Shown piece after piece: positions 8,915 to 18,486 of a DNA stretch of 64,000 bases. Source of the stretch: Pseudooceanicola marinus (GTDB taxonomy: Bacteria > Pseudomonadota > Alphaproteobacteria > Rhodobacterales > Rhodobacteraceae); contig NZ_PGTC01000018.1 of the NCBI RefSeq assembly GCF_002786295.1, forward strand, positions 434,001 to 498,000, in the 5' to 3' direction. Each line of letters begins with the position of its first letter. Positions within the stretch are counted from its first letter, which is position 1. The notes below the pieces were generated by a model, which saw only the letters and a program-made list of their open reading frames with translations, had not been told where the DNA came from and made no database searches. A program made the translations under genes and the position numbers.

Positions 8915-10546
8915 ATGACATTTCAAATCACCCAAGGCGCCATCCGGCGCCCCCTTGGACGTACCCGCGGCACGCGCATCGCCCTGATCGCGGCGCTCGC
9001 CGCCCTGGGCGGCACCGGCCAGGCGCTGGCCGCCGGGGACTGCGCCGCACTGGCCGATTTCGAGGACGGCGCCCTGAGCGTGACCAGCGCCGAAACCGTC
9101 GCCGCCGACGACAGCCGCCCCGAGGCCTGCGTCGTCATGGCCAGCCTCGCCCAGGGCGAGGGCGTCTCGCCGATCAACTTCCGCGTCACCCTGCCCACCG
9201 ACTGGAGCGGGCGCAGCGTGCAATACGGCGGCGGCGGCTTCAACGGCGTGATCAACGACAACCAGGGCGCCCGCTGGCAGACGCCCGAGGCCGAAGCGGC
9301 CTTTCCGTTCAAGAACCACGTCACTTTCGAGGGCGACAGCGGCCACCAGCAGGGCGACCTGCCCGAAAGCCCGGAGGTGGACCCGCGCGGCGCCTCCTTC
9401 GCCCTGGTGCCGGAGGAGTTCGAGAACTACGCCGGGGCCTCAGTACCCAAGACCTTCGACGCGGCCATGACGCTGGTAGAGGCCCATTACGGCCGCCTGC
9501 CCGAGTACAGCTATTTCGTCGGCTTCAGCCAGGGCGGCAAGGAAGCCATGGTGGCCGCGCAGCGCCACGCCGAGAACTACGACGGCATCCTGGCCGGAGA
9601 TCCGGTCATGGCGCTTTCGGGGCTGAAGATGACCCACCTCAAGGGCACCCGCGTCTTCTATGAAAACGGTGGCGAAAACTGGGTCCCGCCCGAAACCGCC
9701 CAGGCCGTCACCGCCGAGATCATCGCCCAGTGCGACGGGCTGGACGGGCTGGAAGACGGCTGGATCGCCGATTTCGAGGGCTGCCAGCCGGATCTGTCGG
9801 TGATGCTCTGCGAGGGCGAGGATGGGGCCGACTGCCTGACCGAAGGCCAGCTGGCCGCCATCAACGAGCTGCACGCCCCGTTGGAGCTGGACTACGAGCT
9901 GCCCAACGGGCTGACTGGCCACGCCGGCTATCCCTGGGGCAATATCGTCTGGTCCGGCAGCTTTCTTGGCAAGCGCCCGCAACCGGGCACGCCGGTGGAG
10001 CTGGGCAAGGATGCCTATGTCTATGCCCTGGGCGACGGCTACGCACGGTTCTTCGTGACCCAGGACGCCGAATATGACGCGCTGACCTTCGACGAAAACG
10101 ACCCGGCGCTGCGCGCGCGCATTCAGGAAGTGGCCGAGATCATCGACGCCACCGACCCGGACCTGACGCCCCTGGCCGAAGGCGGCACGAAGCTCATCAT
10201 GTATGCCGGTGGCGCTTCCGAGGTTCCCCCGCAGGAGGTCGCGGCCTACTGGACGCGGATGACCGAAGCCACGGATGTGCCCGCCGAAGACTTCGCGCGC
10301 TTCTACATCTTCCCGGCGATCACCCATGCCGGCATCGGTCCGCAGGACATGCCGGCGGCAGCCGATCTCTTCTCGGCACTGGAAGCCTGGGTCGAGGAGG
10401 ACGAGGCGCCGGGGCCGATGGTCAATTCCAGCCCCAAGGCCGACCGGGTCACGGCGGAACGCCCGCTGTGCGAATACCCCGAGGTGCCGCGCTACAACGG
10501 CGAAGGCGACCCGATGGCCGCCGCCAGCTTCACCTGCAAGCCCTGA
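8915..10546 (+). CDS. Tannase/feruloyl esterase-family protein (divergent active site)
   Basis: The 543-aa protein has a cleavable signal peptide (hydrophobic core about residues 21-33, cleavage near ALAA-GD) and the tannase-family layout: an alpha/beta-hydrolase core with nucleophile elbow GFSQGG (Ser205), a lid with the calcium-site-like CDGLDGLEDGWIADFEGC, and a terminal histidine in ITHAGIG (His471). Family members normally carry a CS-D-HC motif in which cysteines next to Ser and His form a disulfide. Here both cysteines are absent, and the acidic residue region reads GGASEVPP instead of GWADP. It is therefore an exported hydrolase of uncertain substrate, possibly not an esterase. GGGAGGAG precedes the ATG. 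Confidence 0.85.
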   Translation: MTFQITQGAIRRPLGRTRGTRIALIAALAALGGTGQALAAGDCAALADFEDGALSVTSAETVAADDSRPEACVVMASLAQGEGVSPINFRVTLPTDWSGRSVQYGGGGFNGVINDNQGARWQTPEAEAAFPFKNHVTFEGDSGHQQGDLPESPEVDPRGASFALVPEEFENYAGASVPKTFDAAMTLVEAHYGRLPEYSYFVGFSQGGKEAMVAAQRHAENYDGILAGDPVMALSGLKMTHLKGTRVFYENGGENWVPPETAQAVTAEIIAQCDGLDGLEDGWIADFEGCQPDLSVMLCEGEDGADCLTEGQLAAINELHAPLELDYELPNGLTGHAGYPWGNIVWSGSFLGKRPQPGTPVELGKDAYVYALGDGYARFFVTQDAEYDALTFDENDPALRARIQEVAEIIDATDPDLTPLAEGGTKLIMYAGGASEVPPQEVAAYWTRMTEATDVPAEDFARFYIFPAITHAGIGPQDMPAAADLFSALEAWVEEDEAPGPMVNSSPKADRVTAERPLCEYPEVPRYNGEGDPMAAASFTCKP

Positions 10547-10630
10547 CCCTTCGGCGAGGGGCGCCCTGTCGCGCCCTTCGCGAACCCCAGAACGCCCGGC
10601 CCCAAGGCAGGTCACCGGGCGCCACGCCCC

Positions 10631-10669
10631 GCGCGTCTCTTTGCCGGAAATATCCCCGGGGAGTCGCGG
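10631..10669 (-). repeat. Dispersed intergenic repeat, copy R2
   Basis: Read on the minus strand: ACTCCCCGGGGATATTTCCG followed by GCAAAGAGACGCG. It fills the gap between the convergent tannase and anti-sigma genes (10547-10708). Confidence 0.7.
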
Positions 10670-10708
10670 CGGCCCTGGCGGGAACATAGTCCCCCGCCCG
10701 ATGTCGGC

Positions 10709-11461
10709 CTACCCCGCGACCGCCCGCACCGTGCCGGTGGCCAGAACCGCGCCCGTCGGCGCCCCGGTGGGAGAACCGCCCGCTGGCTCATCCGACACGG
10801 CCAGGACCGCCTCCGGCACCCGCGCCGCCAAGCCCGCGGGCAAAACGATCTCCTGCCGGCCCGCCTCCTCGGGCCAGACCGCGACCGAAACCGGCGCAGC
10901 ATCCCCGGCGATCAGCCAAAGCTCCAGGCTGCGCCCCGCAGCCGCCGTGCCCGCCAGCCGCTCCAGCGCCAACGTGGCGCTGTCGGCGTCATAACCGGCT
11001 GCAAAGCGCACGGGGCCGGTCACCTCGCCGATCTCCGCCACGTATTCGGGCGCGGCCAGATCCGGGTCGGGCTGCATCCAGCCAAACTCCCAGGCAACGA
11101 AGGCCAGCAGAGCGGCGGCCACCGTGCCGATGACCAGCTCCCCCAGCCCCAGCGAGGCGAGGAAGCCGCGCCAGCTGCGCGGGATCGCGCCGCCCTCCGC
11201 CCGCGCCTTGGGCCACAGCCGGGCCTGCAGCGCCTGCCAGACGTGATCGGGCACCTGAGCCTCAGGGATCGTATCGGTGATCGCCACCAGGTCATCCGCC
11301 CAGGCCGCGGTCAACGCCCGCAGCGCCGGATCCGTGGCCAGCCGCGCCTCGAAGGTCTCCGCCTCGGCGGGCTCCAGCAGGCCCAGCACATATTCCGCCG
11401 CACGCAGCAGGTCGCTGTCCGGCGGTGTGTCGTCCGAAGGGGGCGGCGGGGTGTCGCTCAT
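10709..11461 (-). CDS. Anti-sigma factor, RskA-like
   Basis: The 250-aa protein has a cytoplasmic N-terminal region with the anti-sigma pattern LLRAAEYVLGLLEPAEAETFEARL (residues 18-41), one membrane helix (about 109-126) and a periplasmic RskA-type C-terminal domain (ALERLAGTAAAGRSLELWLI). Such proteins hold an ECF sigma factor inactive until the periplasmic part is cleaved. No His-Cys-Cys zinc motif is present. Its ATG overlaps the stop of the ECF sigma gene (ATGA), which supports a cognate pair. Confidence 0.9.
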   Translation of the reverse strand: MSDTPPPPSDDTPPDSDLLRAAEYVLGLLEPAEAETFEARLATDPALRALTAAWADDLVAITDTIPEAQVPDHVWQALQARLWPKARAEGGAIPRSWRGFLASLGLGELVIGTVAAALLAFVAWEFGWMQPDPDLAAPEYVAEIGEVTGPVRFAAGYDADSATLALERLAGTAAAGRSLELWLIAGDAAPVSVAVWPEEAGRQEIVLPAGLAARVPEAVLAVSDEPAGGSPTGAPTGAVLATGTVRAVAG

Positions 11462-12000
11462 CGGCCCAGGCACTCCTTCAGCTTCAGCAGGCTGCGCCGC
11501 AGCCAGGTCCGCATGGTGTTCAGCGGCACCTCATGGGCCTCCGCCAGCTCCTTGTAGGAATGGCCCATCAGGTAGGCGCCCCGCACCGCCTCGGCGCGGT
11601 CAGGCTCCAGCTCCTCCAGGCAGGCGGTCAGCCGGGCGCGTTCGTCGGACGCAATGGCCTGCGCCTCCGGCCCCGGCGCGGACGAGGCCAGGTCCTCGGC
11701 CTCCGACAGATCCTCGCCCCGCGCGCGGCGCGCACGCAGACGGTCGATGGCGGTATTTCGGGCAATGGTGATCAGCCAGGTCATCGGGCTGTAACCGGTG
11801 GCCCGGTAGCGATCGGCATGGCGCCAGATCTTGACGAAGCTGTCCTGCAACGCCTCCTCGGCCTCGGCCCGGCGCCGCAGGATGCGCAGGGACACGCCGA
11901 ATAGCTTGGCCGATGTCAGCGCGTAAAGCCGCTGAAACGCCGCGCGATCCCCTTCGGCCACCTGTCCGATCAGCTCCTCGATGTCTTCCAGCGTCGCCAT
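11458..12000 (-). CDS. ECF-type RNA polymerase sigma factor
   Basis: The 180-aa protein has sigma region 2 ([17 protein letters not shown] to DSFVKIW and [20 protein letters not shown]) and sigma region 4 ([51 protein letters not shown]), joined by an acidic linker. It is coupled to the downstream RskA-like anti-sigma factor, so it is probably a SigK-type regulator that responds to an envelope or oxidative signal. It is divergent from cobS; its targets cannot be read from this window. Confidence 0.93.
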   Translation of the reverse strand: MATLEDIEELIGQVAEGDRAAFQRLYALTSAKLFGVSLRILRRRAEAEEALQDSFVKIWRHADRYRATGYSPMTWLITIARNTAIDRLRARRARGEDLSEAEDLASSAPGPEAQAIASDERARLTACLEELEPDRAEAVRGAYLMGHSYKELAEAHEVPLNTMRTWLRRSLLKLKECLGR

Positions 12001-12141
12001 GCCGTCCCCGTCTGCCCCTCGCGGCCGGCGGTCCCGGCCTGCGCGATTTTGCCCTTTCCCTCGCCGTTCGCTTCGATATGGTGCACGTCAGACCCGCGGA
12101 ATGCTGCGGGTGCGAACAATGCAGGAAGGGATAGACCGACC

Positions 12142-13125
12142 ATGGCCGAGGGATCGCTCGACAGCAACGCCAAACCGACCGAAGAGATTTCCGTGCGCGA
12201 GACTTTCGGCATCGACACGGATATGGTGGTGAAGGGTTTTGAAGAGCGCACCGACCGCGTGCCCGAGGTCGACGAGACCTATCGTTTCGACCCCGACACC
12301 ACGCTGGCCATCCTGGCAGGCTTCTCTCACAACCGCCGCGTCATGGTGCAGGGCTACCACGGCACGGGCAAGTCGACCCATATCGAACAGGTCGCGGCCC
12401 GGCTGAACTGGCCCACCGTGCGCGTCAACCTCGACAGCCACATCTCCCGCATCGACCTGATCGGCAAGGACGCGATCAAGCTGAAGGACGGCAAGCAGGT
12501 CACCGAGTTCCACGAGGGCATCCTGCCCTGGGCGCTGCGCAACCCCGCCGCCATCGTCTTCGACGAATATGACGCCGGCCGCGCCGACGTGATGTTCGTC
12601 ATCCAGCGCGTGCTGGAAGCGGACGGCAAGCTGACGCTGCTGGACCAGAACGAGGTGATCACACCCAACAAGTATTTCCGCCTCTTCGCCACCTCCAACA
12701 CGGTGGGCCTGGGCGACACGACGGGCCTCTACCACGGCACCCAACAGATCAACCAAGCCCAGATGGACCGCTGGTCGCTGGTCGCCACGCTGAACTACCT
12801 CAGCCATGACGCCGAAGCCGCGATCGTGCTGTCGAAGGCGCCGCATTACAACACCGCCGCCGGGCGCAAGACCATCAGCCAGATGGTGACCCTGGCCGGG
12901 CTGACCCGCACGGCCTTCATGAACGGCGACCTGTCGACCGTCATGTCGCCCCGGACGCTGATCAACTGGGCCCAGAACGCCGAGATCTTCCGCAACACCG
13001 GCTATGCCTTCCGCCTGACCTTCCTCAACAAGTGCGACGAGCTGGAACGCCAGACGGTGGCCGAGTTCTACCAGCGCTGCTTCGATGAGGAACTGCCCGA
13101 AAGCGCCGCCGCCGCGGCCAGCTGA
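12142..13125 (+). CDS. cobS: Cobaltochelatase subunit CobS
   Basis: CobS (327 aa) is the AAA+ ATPase that with CobT drives CobN to insert cobalt into hydrogenobyrinic acid diamide in aerobic B12 synthesis. The Walker A site is GYHGTGKST, Walker B is IVFDEYDAG, and the pore/sensor region [19 protein letters not shown] is that of CobS. The ATG at 12142 is preceded by GGAAGGG; the open frame upstream is noncoding. A terminator follows directly, so cobT further downstream is probably transcribed separately. Confidence 0.95.
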   Translation: MAEGSLDSNAKPTEEISVRETFGIDTDMVVKGFEERTDRVPEVDETYRFDPDTTLAILAGFSHNRRVMVQGYHGTGKSTHIEQVAARLNWPTVRVNLDSHISRIDLIGKDAIKLKDGKQVTEFHEGILPWALRNPAAIVFDEYDAGRADVMFVIQRVLEADGKLTLLDQNEVITPNKYFRLFATSNTVGLGDTTGLYHGTQQINQAQMDRWSLVATLNYLSHDAEAAIVLSKAPHYNTAAGRKTISQMVTLAGLTRTAFMNGDLSTVMSPRTLINWAQNAEIFRNTGYAFRLTFLNKCDELERQTVAEFYQRCFDEELPESAAAAAS

Positions 13126-13150
13126 CCCCGCGGACAGGACAGGATATGCG

Positions 13151-13183
13151 AGGGCGCGCGCCACGGGCGACGCGCCCTTTTTC
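13151..13183 (+). terminator. Terminator after cobS
   Basis: AGGGCGCG pairs with CGCGCCCT around a 12-nt loop and is followed by TTTTT, 25 bases after the cobS stop. Confidence 0.75.
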
Positions 13184-13293
13184 CTGCCCGGTTCTCCCCG
13201 CTGCCGCCCCAACCGTCACTCCGAAGTCATCCACGTGAACCGGATCTGAACGTCTTTCCGTCAGCCTGACGCCTCCTGCCCCGGAGGTCCGTC

Positions 13294-13692
13294 ATGCGTC
13301 ATGTCCGCCCCCTCGCCACCGCCCTCGCCTGTCTGCTGCTGGCCCCGGCCTGCCGCGCCGCGCCGCAGGCGGTCGCGCTGCCGGATGCCCCGCGCCTTCT
13401 GGCGGACTGCACGGGGCGGCTCTCGGCCCTGCTCGAACACCAGTGGCTGATGGCCGCACCGGAATCGACAGAAACGGAAGACCTGCGCGCCCGGATGCTT
13501 GCCCTGCTCGCCGCCGCCACGGGTCCCGAGCCCGCGGCGGACATCACCCGCGCCCTGCTGGCCGCCCGGATCGAGGCCAAGGCGGCCCAGGCCGCCCTGC
13601 TGACGCGGGCCACCTTTGGGCCCCCCTCCCCCCGTGCCGCCCGGCGCGCCCGGTCCGAGATCGCCCTCTGCCGCGCCCTGCTGCCCGACTGA
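13294..13692 (+). CDS. Small exported hypothetical protein between cobS and cobT
   Basis: The 132-aa product starts with a signal peptide (MRHVRPLATALACLLLAPACRAAP). The mature part has three cysteines and is Ala/Arg/Leu-rich (LLADCTGRLSALLEHQWLM and SEIALCRALLPD). The lipobox-like LLAPAC could also be a lipid-attachment site. I do not recognise a family. Its position between the two chelatase genes may be incidental, because a terminator separates it from cobS and a repeat separates it from cobT. Confidence 0.65.
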   Translation: MRHVRPLATALACLLLAPACRAAPQAVALPDAPRLLADCTGRLSALLEHQWLMAAPESTETEDLRARMLALLAAATGPEPAADITRALLAARIEAKAAQAALLTRATFGPPSPRAARRARSEIALCRALLPD

Positions 13693-13761
13693 CGCAATGC
13701 AGGCCCGGTTTCGCACGCTCGCCAGGCCCCCAGTACCTCCGTAGCCCAGTCCCGCGCCCCG

Positions 13762-13832
13762 CCCCCTGCTTCACTTCGTCGAAAATACTCCGGGGTGAAT
13801 TGGGCCGAAGGCCCAAGAGGGGCAGCGCCCCC
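13762..13832 (-). repeat. Dispersed intergenic repeat, copy R3, with GC hairpin
   Basis: On the minus strand a GC hairpin (GGGGGCGCTGCCCC) and GGGCCTTCGGCCC precede CAATTCACCCCGGAGTATTT and TCGACGAAGTGAAGCAGGGG. This is the variant with GAGTATTT instead of GATATTT, and it links the two variants of the family. It lies upstream of cobT. Confidence 0.7.
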
Positions 13833-13987
13833 AATGCCCCCACTCGACCCGACCGCCCCTTTGCCCCCACGGAAGCCGGCAACTCCTGGGCCATCGGCTC
13901 TCGCAATCGGGCGCCGCCGCCGGACCCGCGCCCGGCTGCCGTCGCTTCGCGCTTGCGAGTACGCCGGGGGAATGCTTTATCTTCCCC

Positions 13988-15865
13988 ATGAGCAAGTCCA
14001 GCGACAACCCCGCCGATCCGTTCAAGAAGGCCCTGGCCGAGGCCACCAAGGTCATGGCCGACGATTCCGAGCTGAATGTGCAGTACAGCGTCGATCCCTC
14101 CGGCATGTCCGCGGATCAGATGCGCCTGCCGCAGATCTCGCGCCGCATGTCGAAGGACGAGGTGCTGCTGGCCCGCGGCACCGCCGATGCCCTGGCCCTG
14201 CACCACCGCTACCACGACGCCGCCACCCACGGCCGCTATCGCCCCGAGGGCCAGATGGCGCGCGAGCTGTTCGAGGCGATGGAAACCGCCCGCTGCGAGG
14301 CCATGGGCGCGCGCGACATGCCCGGCACCGCCGGCAACATCGACCACAAGATCGGCGCCGAGGCCCGGCGTATGGGCTACGAGGGTATCAAGGACCGCGC
14401 ACAGGCCCCCCTTCCGGCCGCCGCCGGTTACATGATCCGCCACCTGGCCACCGGGCGTCCGATGCCCGAGGGCGCGGAGAACGTGATGGAGCTGTGGCGC
14501 CCCTTCATGGAAGAACGCTGCGGCACCACGCTGGAAGACCTGCAGGAGCGCCTGTCGGACCCGGCCGCCTTCGCCCGCTTCGCCCGCCAGCTGATCGACG
14601 ACCTGGGCTATGGGGACCAGCTGGGCGATGACCCCGACGCCGAGGACGACGAATCCGCGGACGACGCCGAGGAGGCCCCCGACGACGAAGAGCAGGATCC
14701 GGATTCCACCGGCCAAGACGACAGCGAGGATCAGCCCGAGGCCAGCCCCGAGCAGAGCCAGGAAGACCAGCAGGACCAGTCCGAAGCCGAGGTCAGCGCC
14801 GATGACATGGCCGACCAGGAGGCGGGCGAAGAGGCCGAGATGCCCGAGGGCGAGGCGCCGCAGGAGCCCCCGGCGCCTGCGCCCGTCAGCGATGCCGATC
14901 CGAATTACGCCGTCTATACCGATGCCTACGACGAGGAGGTCCTCGCCGAGGAACTGGCCGAGGCCGCCGAGCTGGAACGCCTGCGCGCCTATCTCGACCA
15001 GCAGCTGGACCCGCTGAAGGGCGCCGTTGGCCGCCTGGCCAACAAGCTGCAGCGCCGCCTGCAGGCGCAGCAGAACCGCTCCTGGGAATTCGACAAGGAA
15101 GAGGGCGTGCTGGATGCGGGCCGCCTGGCGCGCGTGGTGGCCAACCCCACGACGCCGCTGTCGTTCAAGGTCGAGAAGGACATGGAGTTCCGCGACACCG
15201 TGGTGACGCTGCTGCTGGACAACTCCGGCTCGATGCGCGGCCGCCCGATCTCGATCGCGGCGATCTGTGCCGATGTGCTGGCCCGCACGCTGGAGCGGTG
15301 CAACGTGAAGGTGGAGATCCTGGGCTTCACCACCCGCGCCTGGAAGGGCGGGCAGAGCCGCGAGAAATGGCTGGCCGATGGTCGCCCGCAGCAACCGGGC
15401 CGCCTGAACGACCTGCGCCACATCATCTACAAGCAGGCCGATGCCCCCTGGCGGCGGAGCCGCGAGAACCTCGGCCTGATGATGAAGGAAGGCCTGCTGA
15501 AGGAGAACATCGACGGCGAGGCCCTGGAATGGGCACACCGCCGGATGATGGGCCGGCGCGAGGCGCGGCGCATCCTGATGGTGATCTCCGACGGGGCGCC
15601 GGTGGACGATTCGACGCTGTCGGTGAACCCCGCCAACTTCCTCGAAAAGCACCTGCGGGACGTGATCGCCATGATCGAGAAGAAGAAGGCGGTGGAGTTG
15701 ATCGCCATCGGCATCGGCCACGACGTGACCCGCTACTACCAGCGTGCCGTCACCATCACCGATGTCGATCAGCTGGCGGGCGCGATGACCGAGCAGCTGG
15801 CGAGCCTCTTCGACAATGACCCGCGCGCCCGGGCGCGCTTTGCCGGCATTCGCAAGGCGAGCTGA
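13988..15865 (+). CDS. cobT: Cobaltochelatase subunit CobT
   Basis: CobT (625 aa) is the partner of CobS in the AAA+ motor of the cobalt chelatase. It has an N-terminal helical domain (1-220), a very acidic linker (about 215-310, rich in Asp, Glu and Gln) and a C-terminal von Willebrand A domain. The MIDAS motif is [11 protein letters not shown] (around residue 410), followed by [10 protein letters not shown] and [14 protein letters not shown]. Length and order match the family. The gene starts 295 bases after the small exported protein gene and has a repeat just upstream. Confidence 0.95.
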   Translation: MSKSSDNPADPFKKALAEATKVMADDSELNVQYSVDPSGMSADQMRLPQISRRMSKDEVLLARGTADALALHHRYHDAATHGRYRPEGQMARELFEAMETARCEAMGARDMPGTAGNIDHKIGAEARRMGYEGIKDRAQAPLPAAAGYMIRHLATGRPMPEGAENVMELWRPFMEERCGTTLEDLQERLSDPAAFARFARQLIDDLGYGDQLGDDPDAEDDESADDAEEAPDDEEQDPDSTGQDDSEDQPEASPEQSQEDQQDQSEAEVSADDMADQEAGEEAEMPEGEAPQEPPAPAPVSDADPNYAVYTDAYDEEVLAEELAEAAELERLRAYLDQQLDPLKGAVGRLANKLQRRLQAQQNRSWEFDKEEGVLDAGRLARVVANPTTPLSFKVEKDMEFRDTVVTLLLDNSGSMRGRPISIAAICADVLARTLERCNVKVEILGFTTRAWKGGQSREKWLADGRPQQPGRLNDLRHIIYKQADAPWRRSRENLGLMMKEGLLKENIDGEALEWAHRRMMGRREARRILMVISDGAPVDDSTLSVNPANFLEKHLRDVIAMIEKKKAVELIAIGIGHDVTRYYQRAVTITDVDQLAGAMTEQLASLFDNDPRARARFAGIRKAS

Positions 15866-15883
15866 GCCTGAGGGAGAAGCAAG

Positions 15884-15955
15884 CGGGGGCGCTGCCCCCC
15901 TTGCGTCTGCGACGCAATTCCCCCCGGGATATTTCCGGCCAACAAATAGACAAAG
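15884..15955 (+). repeat. Dispersed intergenic repeat, copy R4, with GC hairpin
   Basis: GGGGGCGCTGCCCCC (hairpin) is followed by GCAATTCCCCCCGGGATATT and TCCGGCCAACAAAT between cobT and the aminopeptidase gene. The hairpin without a T-run could act as a rho-dependent end of cobT. Confidence 0.75.
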
Positions 15956-16092
15956 TGGCGCTGTGCCCCGACGCGAGGCTGCGCCCAGAGAAACAGGCGG
16001 GGCAAGGCGCACCGATCCGGGCGTTTTCGCCTCGCCCCCCGGAACCGGCCCCCCTAAAGTGGCCGCGACACGAAAGACCCCGAGGGATCAAG

Positions 16093-17907
16093 ATGTTCCA
16101 GACCTTTGAGACTCCGTCCTCCCCCGAGCAGGGGCCGCCGCGCCTGGCCGATCTGCGCGATGCCATGGCCGCGCAGTCGCTCGACGCCTTCCTGGTACCG
16201 CGCGCCGATGCCCACCAGGGGGAATATGTGGCGCCCCGGGACGAGCGGCTGGCCTGGCTGACCGGATTCACCGGCTCGGCCGGGTTCTGTCTGGTGACCG
16301 GGACCCGCGCGGGCGTCTTCGTCGACGGGCGCTACCGGGTGCAAGCCCCGGCGCAGGTCGCCGAGGATTTCGAGGTGATCGCCTGGCCGGAAACCTCCAT
16401 CGCCGCCTGGGCGCGCCAGGCGCTGCCCCAGGGGGGTGTGCTGGGCTTCGATCCCTGGCTGCATGCCCGGGGCGAGATCGACCGGCTTGAGGCGGCGCTG
16501 CAAGGGTCCGGCATCCGCCTGCGCGCGGTGGCGGAGAACCCGCTGGATGCGGTGTGGGAGGATCAGCCCGAGCCGCCCTTGGCCCCCATCGTGCCGCAGC
16601 CCATCGAGTTCACTGGCGAGAGCCTGGAGGACAAATGCCGCCGCCTGGGCACCCTGCTGGACGAAGCCGGCGAGGCCATGGTCGTGCTGACCCTGCCCGA
16701 CAGCATCGCCTGGCTGCTGAACATCCGCGGCAGCGACATCGCCCGCAACCCGGTGCCCCATGTCTTCGCCTTGCTCTTCGCCGACGGGCAGGTCGCCCTC
16801 TTCGCCGATGACGCCAAATGCGACGAGGCGCTGCTGGATCACCTCGGCCCGGACGTGAACATCGAAGGCCCCGAAAGCTTCGGCCCGACGCTGGAGCATC
16901 TGGCGGGCCGGCTGACACGGCCGGTGCGGCTGGACCCGGCCAGCTGCCCCGTCTGGGTGCAGGACCGCCTGGCCGGGCTGGAGATCCACTGGGACAGCGA
17001 TCCCTGCATCCTGCCCAAGGCCTGCAAGACCGAGGCCGAGCTGGCCGGCATGCGCGCGGCCCATGAACGCGACGCGGTGGCCATGTGCCGCTTCCTCGCC
17101 TGGTTCGACGCTGGCCCGCAGGAGAGCCTGAGCGAGATCGACCTGGTGACCCGGCTGGAGATCTTCCGCCGGGAGACCAACCAGCTGATGGAGATCAGCT
17201 TTGACACCATCGCCGGCGCCGGGCCGAACGGCGCCCTGCCCCACTACCGGGTGACCACCGACAGCAATCGCACGCTGGAGGCCGGCCAGCTGGTTGTCGT
17301 GGACAGTGGCGGCCAGTACCTGGACGGCACCACCGACATCACCCGCACCCTCCTGGTGGGAAAAGACACGGGCGAGGCCGAAAAGGCCGCCTTTACCCGC
17401 GTCCTGCAGGGCATGATCGCCATTTCGCGCCTGCGCTTCCCGCGCGGCCTGGCGGGGCAGCACCTGGATGCGCTGGCACGCTATCCGCTGTGGCTGGCCG
17501 GTCAGGACTATGACCACGGCACGGGCCACGGCGTCGGCGCCTACCTGTGCGTGCACGAGGGGCCGCAGCGCCTGAGCCGCGTGTCGGACGTGCCCCTGCG
17601 CCCCGGCATGATCCTGTCGAACGAGCCGGGCTATTACCGCGAGGGCGCCTTCGGCATCCGCATCGAGAACCTGATAGCCGTCGAGTCGGCCCCGGCGCTG
17701 GAGGGCGCGGACGCCGCGCGCGACATGCTGGCCTTCGAGACCCTGACCTGGGTGCCGATCGAGCGACGGCTGATCCTGGTGGACCGGCTGAGCGCCGAGG
17801 AACGGGCCTGGATCGACGCCTACCACGCCGAGGTGCGTGCCCGCATTCGTCCACTTCTGGACGAAGCGACCGCAGTGTGGTTGGATCGGGCCACGGAGAC
17901 ACTCTGA
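16093..17907 (+). CDS. Aminopeptidase P family protein (Xaa-Pro aminopeptidase)
   Basis: The 604-aa protein is an M24 metallopeptidase of the long three-domain type: two creatinase-like N-terminal domains (1-310) and a pita-bread catalytic domain (320-540). The five metal ligands appear in order: two Asp in VVVDSGGQYLDGTTDITRT, His in HGTGHGVGAYLCVHEG, Glu in NEPGYY and Glu in FGIRIENL. It removes N-terminal residues before proline. The ATG at 16093 follows GAGG; the open frame upstream overlaps repeat R4 and is not coding. Confidence 0.93.
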   Translation: MFQTFETPSSPEQGPPRLADLRDAMAAQSLDAFLVPRADAHQGEYVAPRDERLAWLTGFTGSAGFCLVTGTRAGVFVDGRYRVQAPAQVAEDFEVIAWPETSIAAWARQALPQGGVLGFDPWLHARGEIDRLEAALQGSGIRLRAVAENPLDAVWEDQPEPPLAPIVPQPIEFTGESLEDKCRRLGTLLDEAGEAMVVLTLPDSIAWLLNIRGSDIARNPVPHVFALLFADGQVALFADDAKCDEALLDHLGPDVNIEGPESFGPTLEHLAGRLTRPVRLDPASCPVWVQDRLAGLEIHWDSDPCILPKACKTEAELAGMRAAHERDAVAMCRFLAWFDAGPQESLSEIDLVTRLEIFRRETNQLMEISFDTIAGAGPNGALPHYRVTTDSNRTLEAGQLVVVDSGGQYLDGTTDITRTLLVGKDTGEAEKAAFTRVLQGMIAISRLRFPRGLAGQHLDALARYPLWLAGQDYDHGTGHGVGAYLCVHEGPQRLSRVSDVPLRPGMILSNEPGYYREGAFGIRIENLIAVESAPALEGADAARDMLAFETLTWVPIERRLILVDRLSAEERAWIDAYHAEVRARIRPLLDEATAVWLDRATETL

Positions 17908-17985
17908 CTTCGGGCCCGGATCGCGGGCTTTGACACGCCCCTGTTACAGCGGCGCGTCAGGAAGCAGGGGCAATGAGGGACAGAC

Positions 17986-18327
17986 ATGAGTGATATCACG
18001 ATCCGCAAGGCCGATGGCCTGTGGTCGGTCCGCGCCGGTGGCGCGGTCCTGGCCGAAAGCCGCGACGCCCTGCAGCTGAGCGAACCGGGCTACCCGGACA
18101 TCATCTATTTTCCGCGCGACGACATCGCCATGGCCTTTCTCGACCCGAGTGACCACGGCAGCCATTGCCCGAAGAAGGGCGATGCCACCTATTATTCCAT
18201 CGCCACCAAGAGCCAAACCCTGGAAAATGCCGCCTGGTCTTACGAAGCCCCGCTGGCGGGGGTCGAGGAGATCGGTGGGCACATCGCCTTCCACGCGACC
18301 GATTTCGTGACCATCGAACAGATCTGA
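17986..18327 (+). CDS. DUF427 domain-containing protein
   Basis: The 113-aa protein has the DUF427 pattern: an N-terminal beta region (VRAGGAVLAESRDALQL) and the conserved central motif YFPRDDIAMAFL with SHCPKKGDATYYSI and AWSYEAP. The family is widespread and of unknown biochemical function. GAGGGACAG precedes the ATG. It lies 78 bp after the aminopeptidase gene and converges on the CLC channel gene. Confidence 0.88.
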   Translation: MSDITIRKADGLWSVRAGGAVLAESRDALQLSEPGYPDIIYFPRDDIAMAFLDPSDHGSHCPKKGDATYYSIATKSQTLENAAWSYEAPLAGVEEIGGHIAFHATDFVTIEQI

Positions 18328-18366
18328 GGGCACCTGACCCTCGCCCGCCCGGCGCTACGGCGGCGG

Positions 18367-18443
18367 GCGGGGGCTCGGCCCCGCTTGGGCCCTGACGGGC
18401 TCAATTCCCCCCGGGATAGTTTCGGCCAACAAATGGAGAGGGG
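18367..18443 (+). repeat. Dispersed intergenic repeat, copy R5, with GC hairpin
   Basis: GCGGGGGCTCGGCCCCGC (hairpin) is followed by GGGCTCAATTCCCCCCGGGA and TAGTTTCGGCCAACAAATGG in the gap between the convergent DUF427 and CLC genes. Confidence 0.75.
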
Positions 18444-18486
18444 CGTCGGGCGCAGCGGCAAACGAGGCGCGCGGCGCAGCCCCGGC

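Noticed and set aside
13544..16012. An 822-codon minus-strand frame opposite cobT.
   Set aside because: It covers cobT, two repeats and parts of other genes, and has no domain; cobT is well supported.
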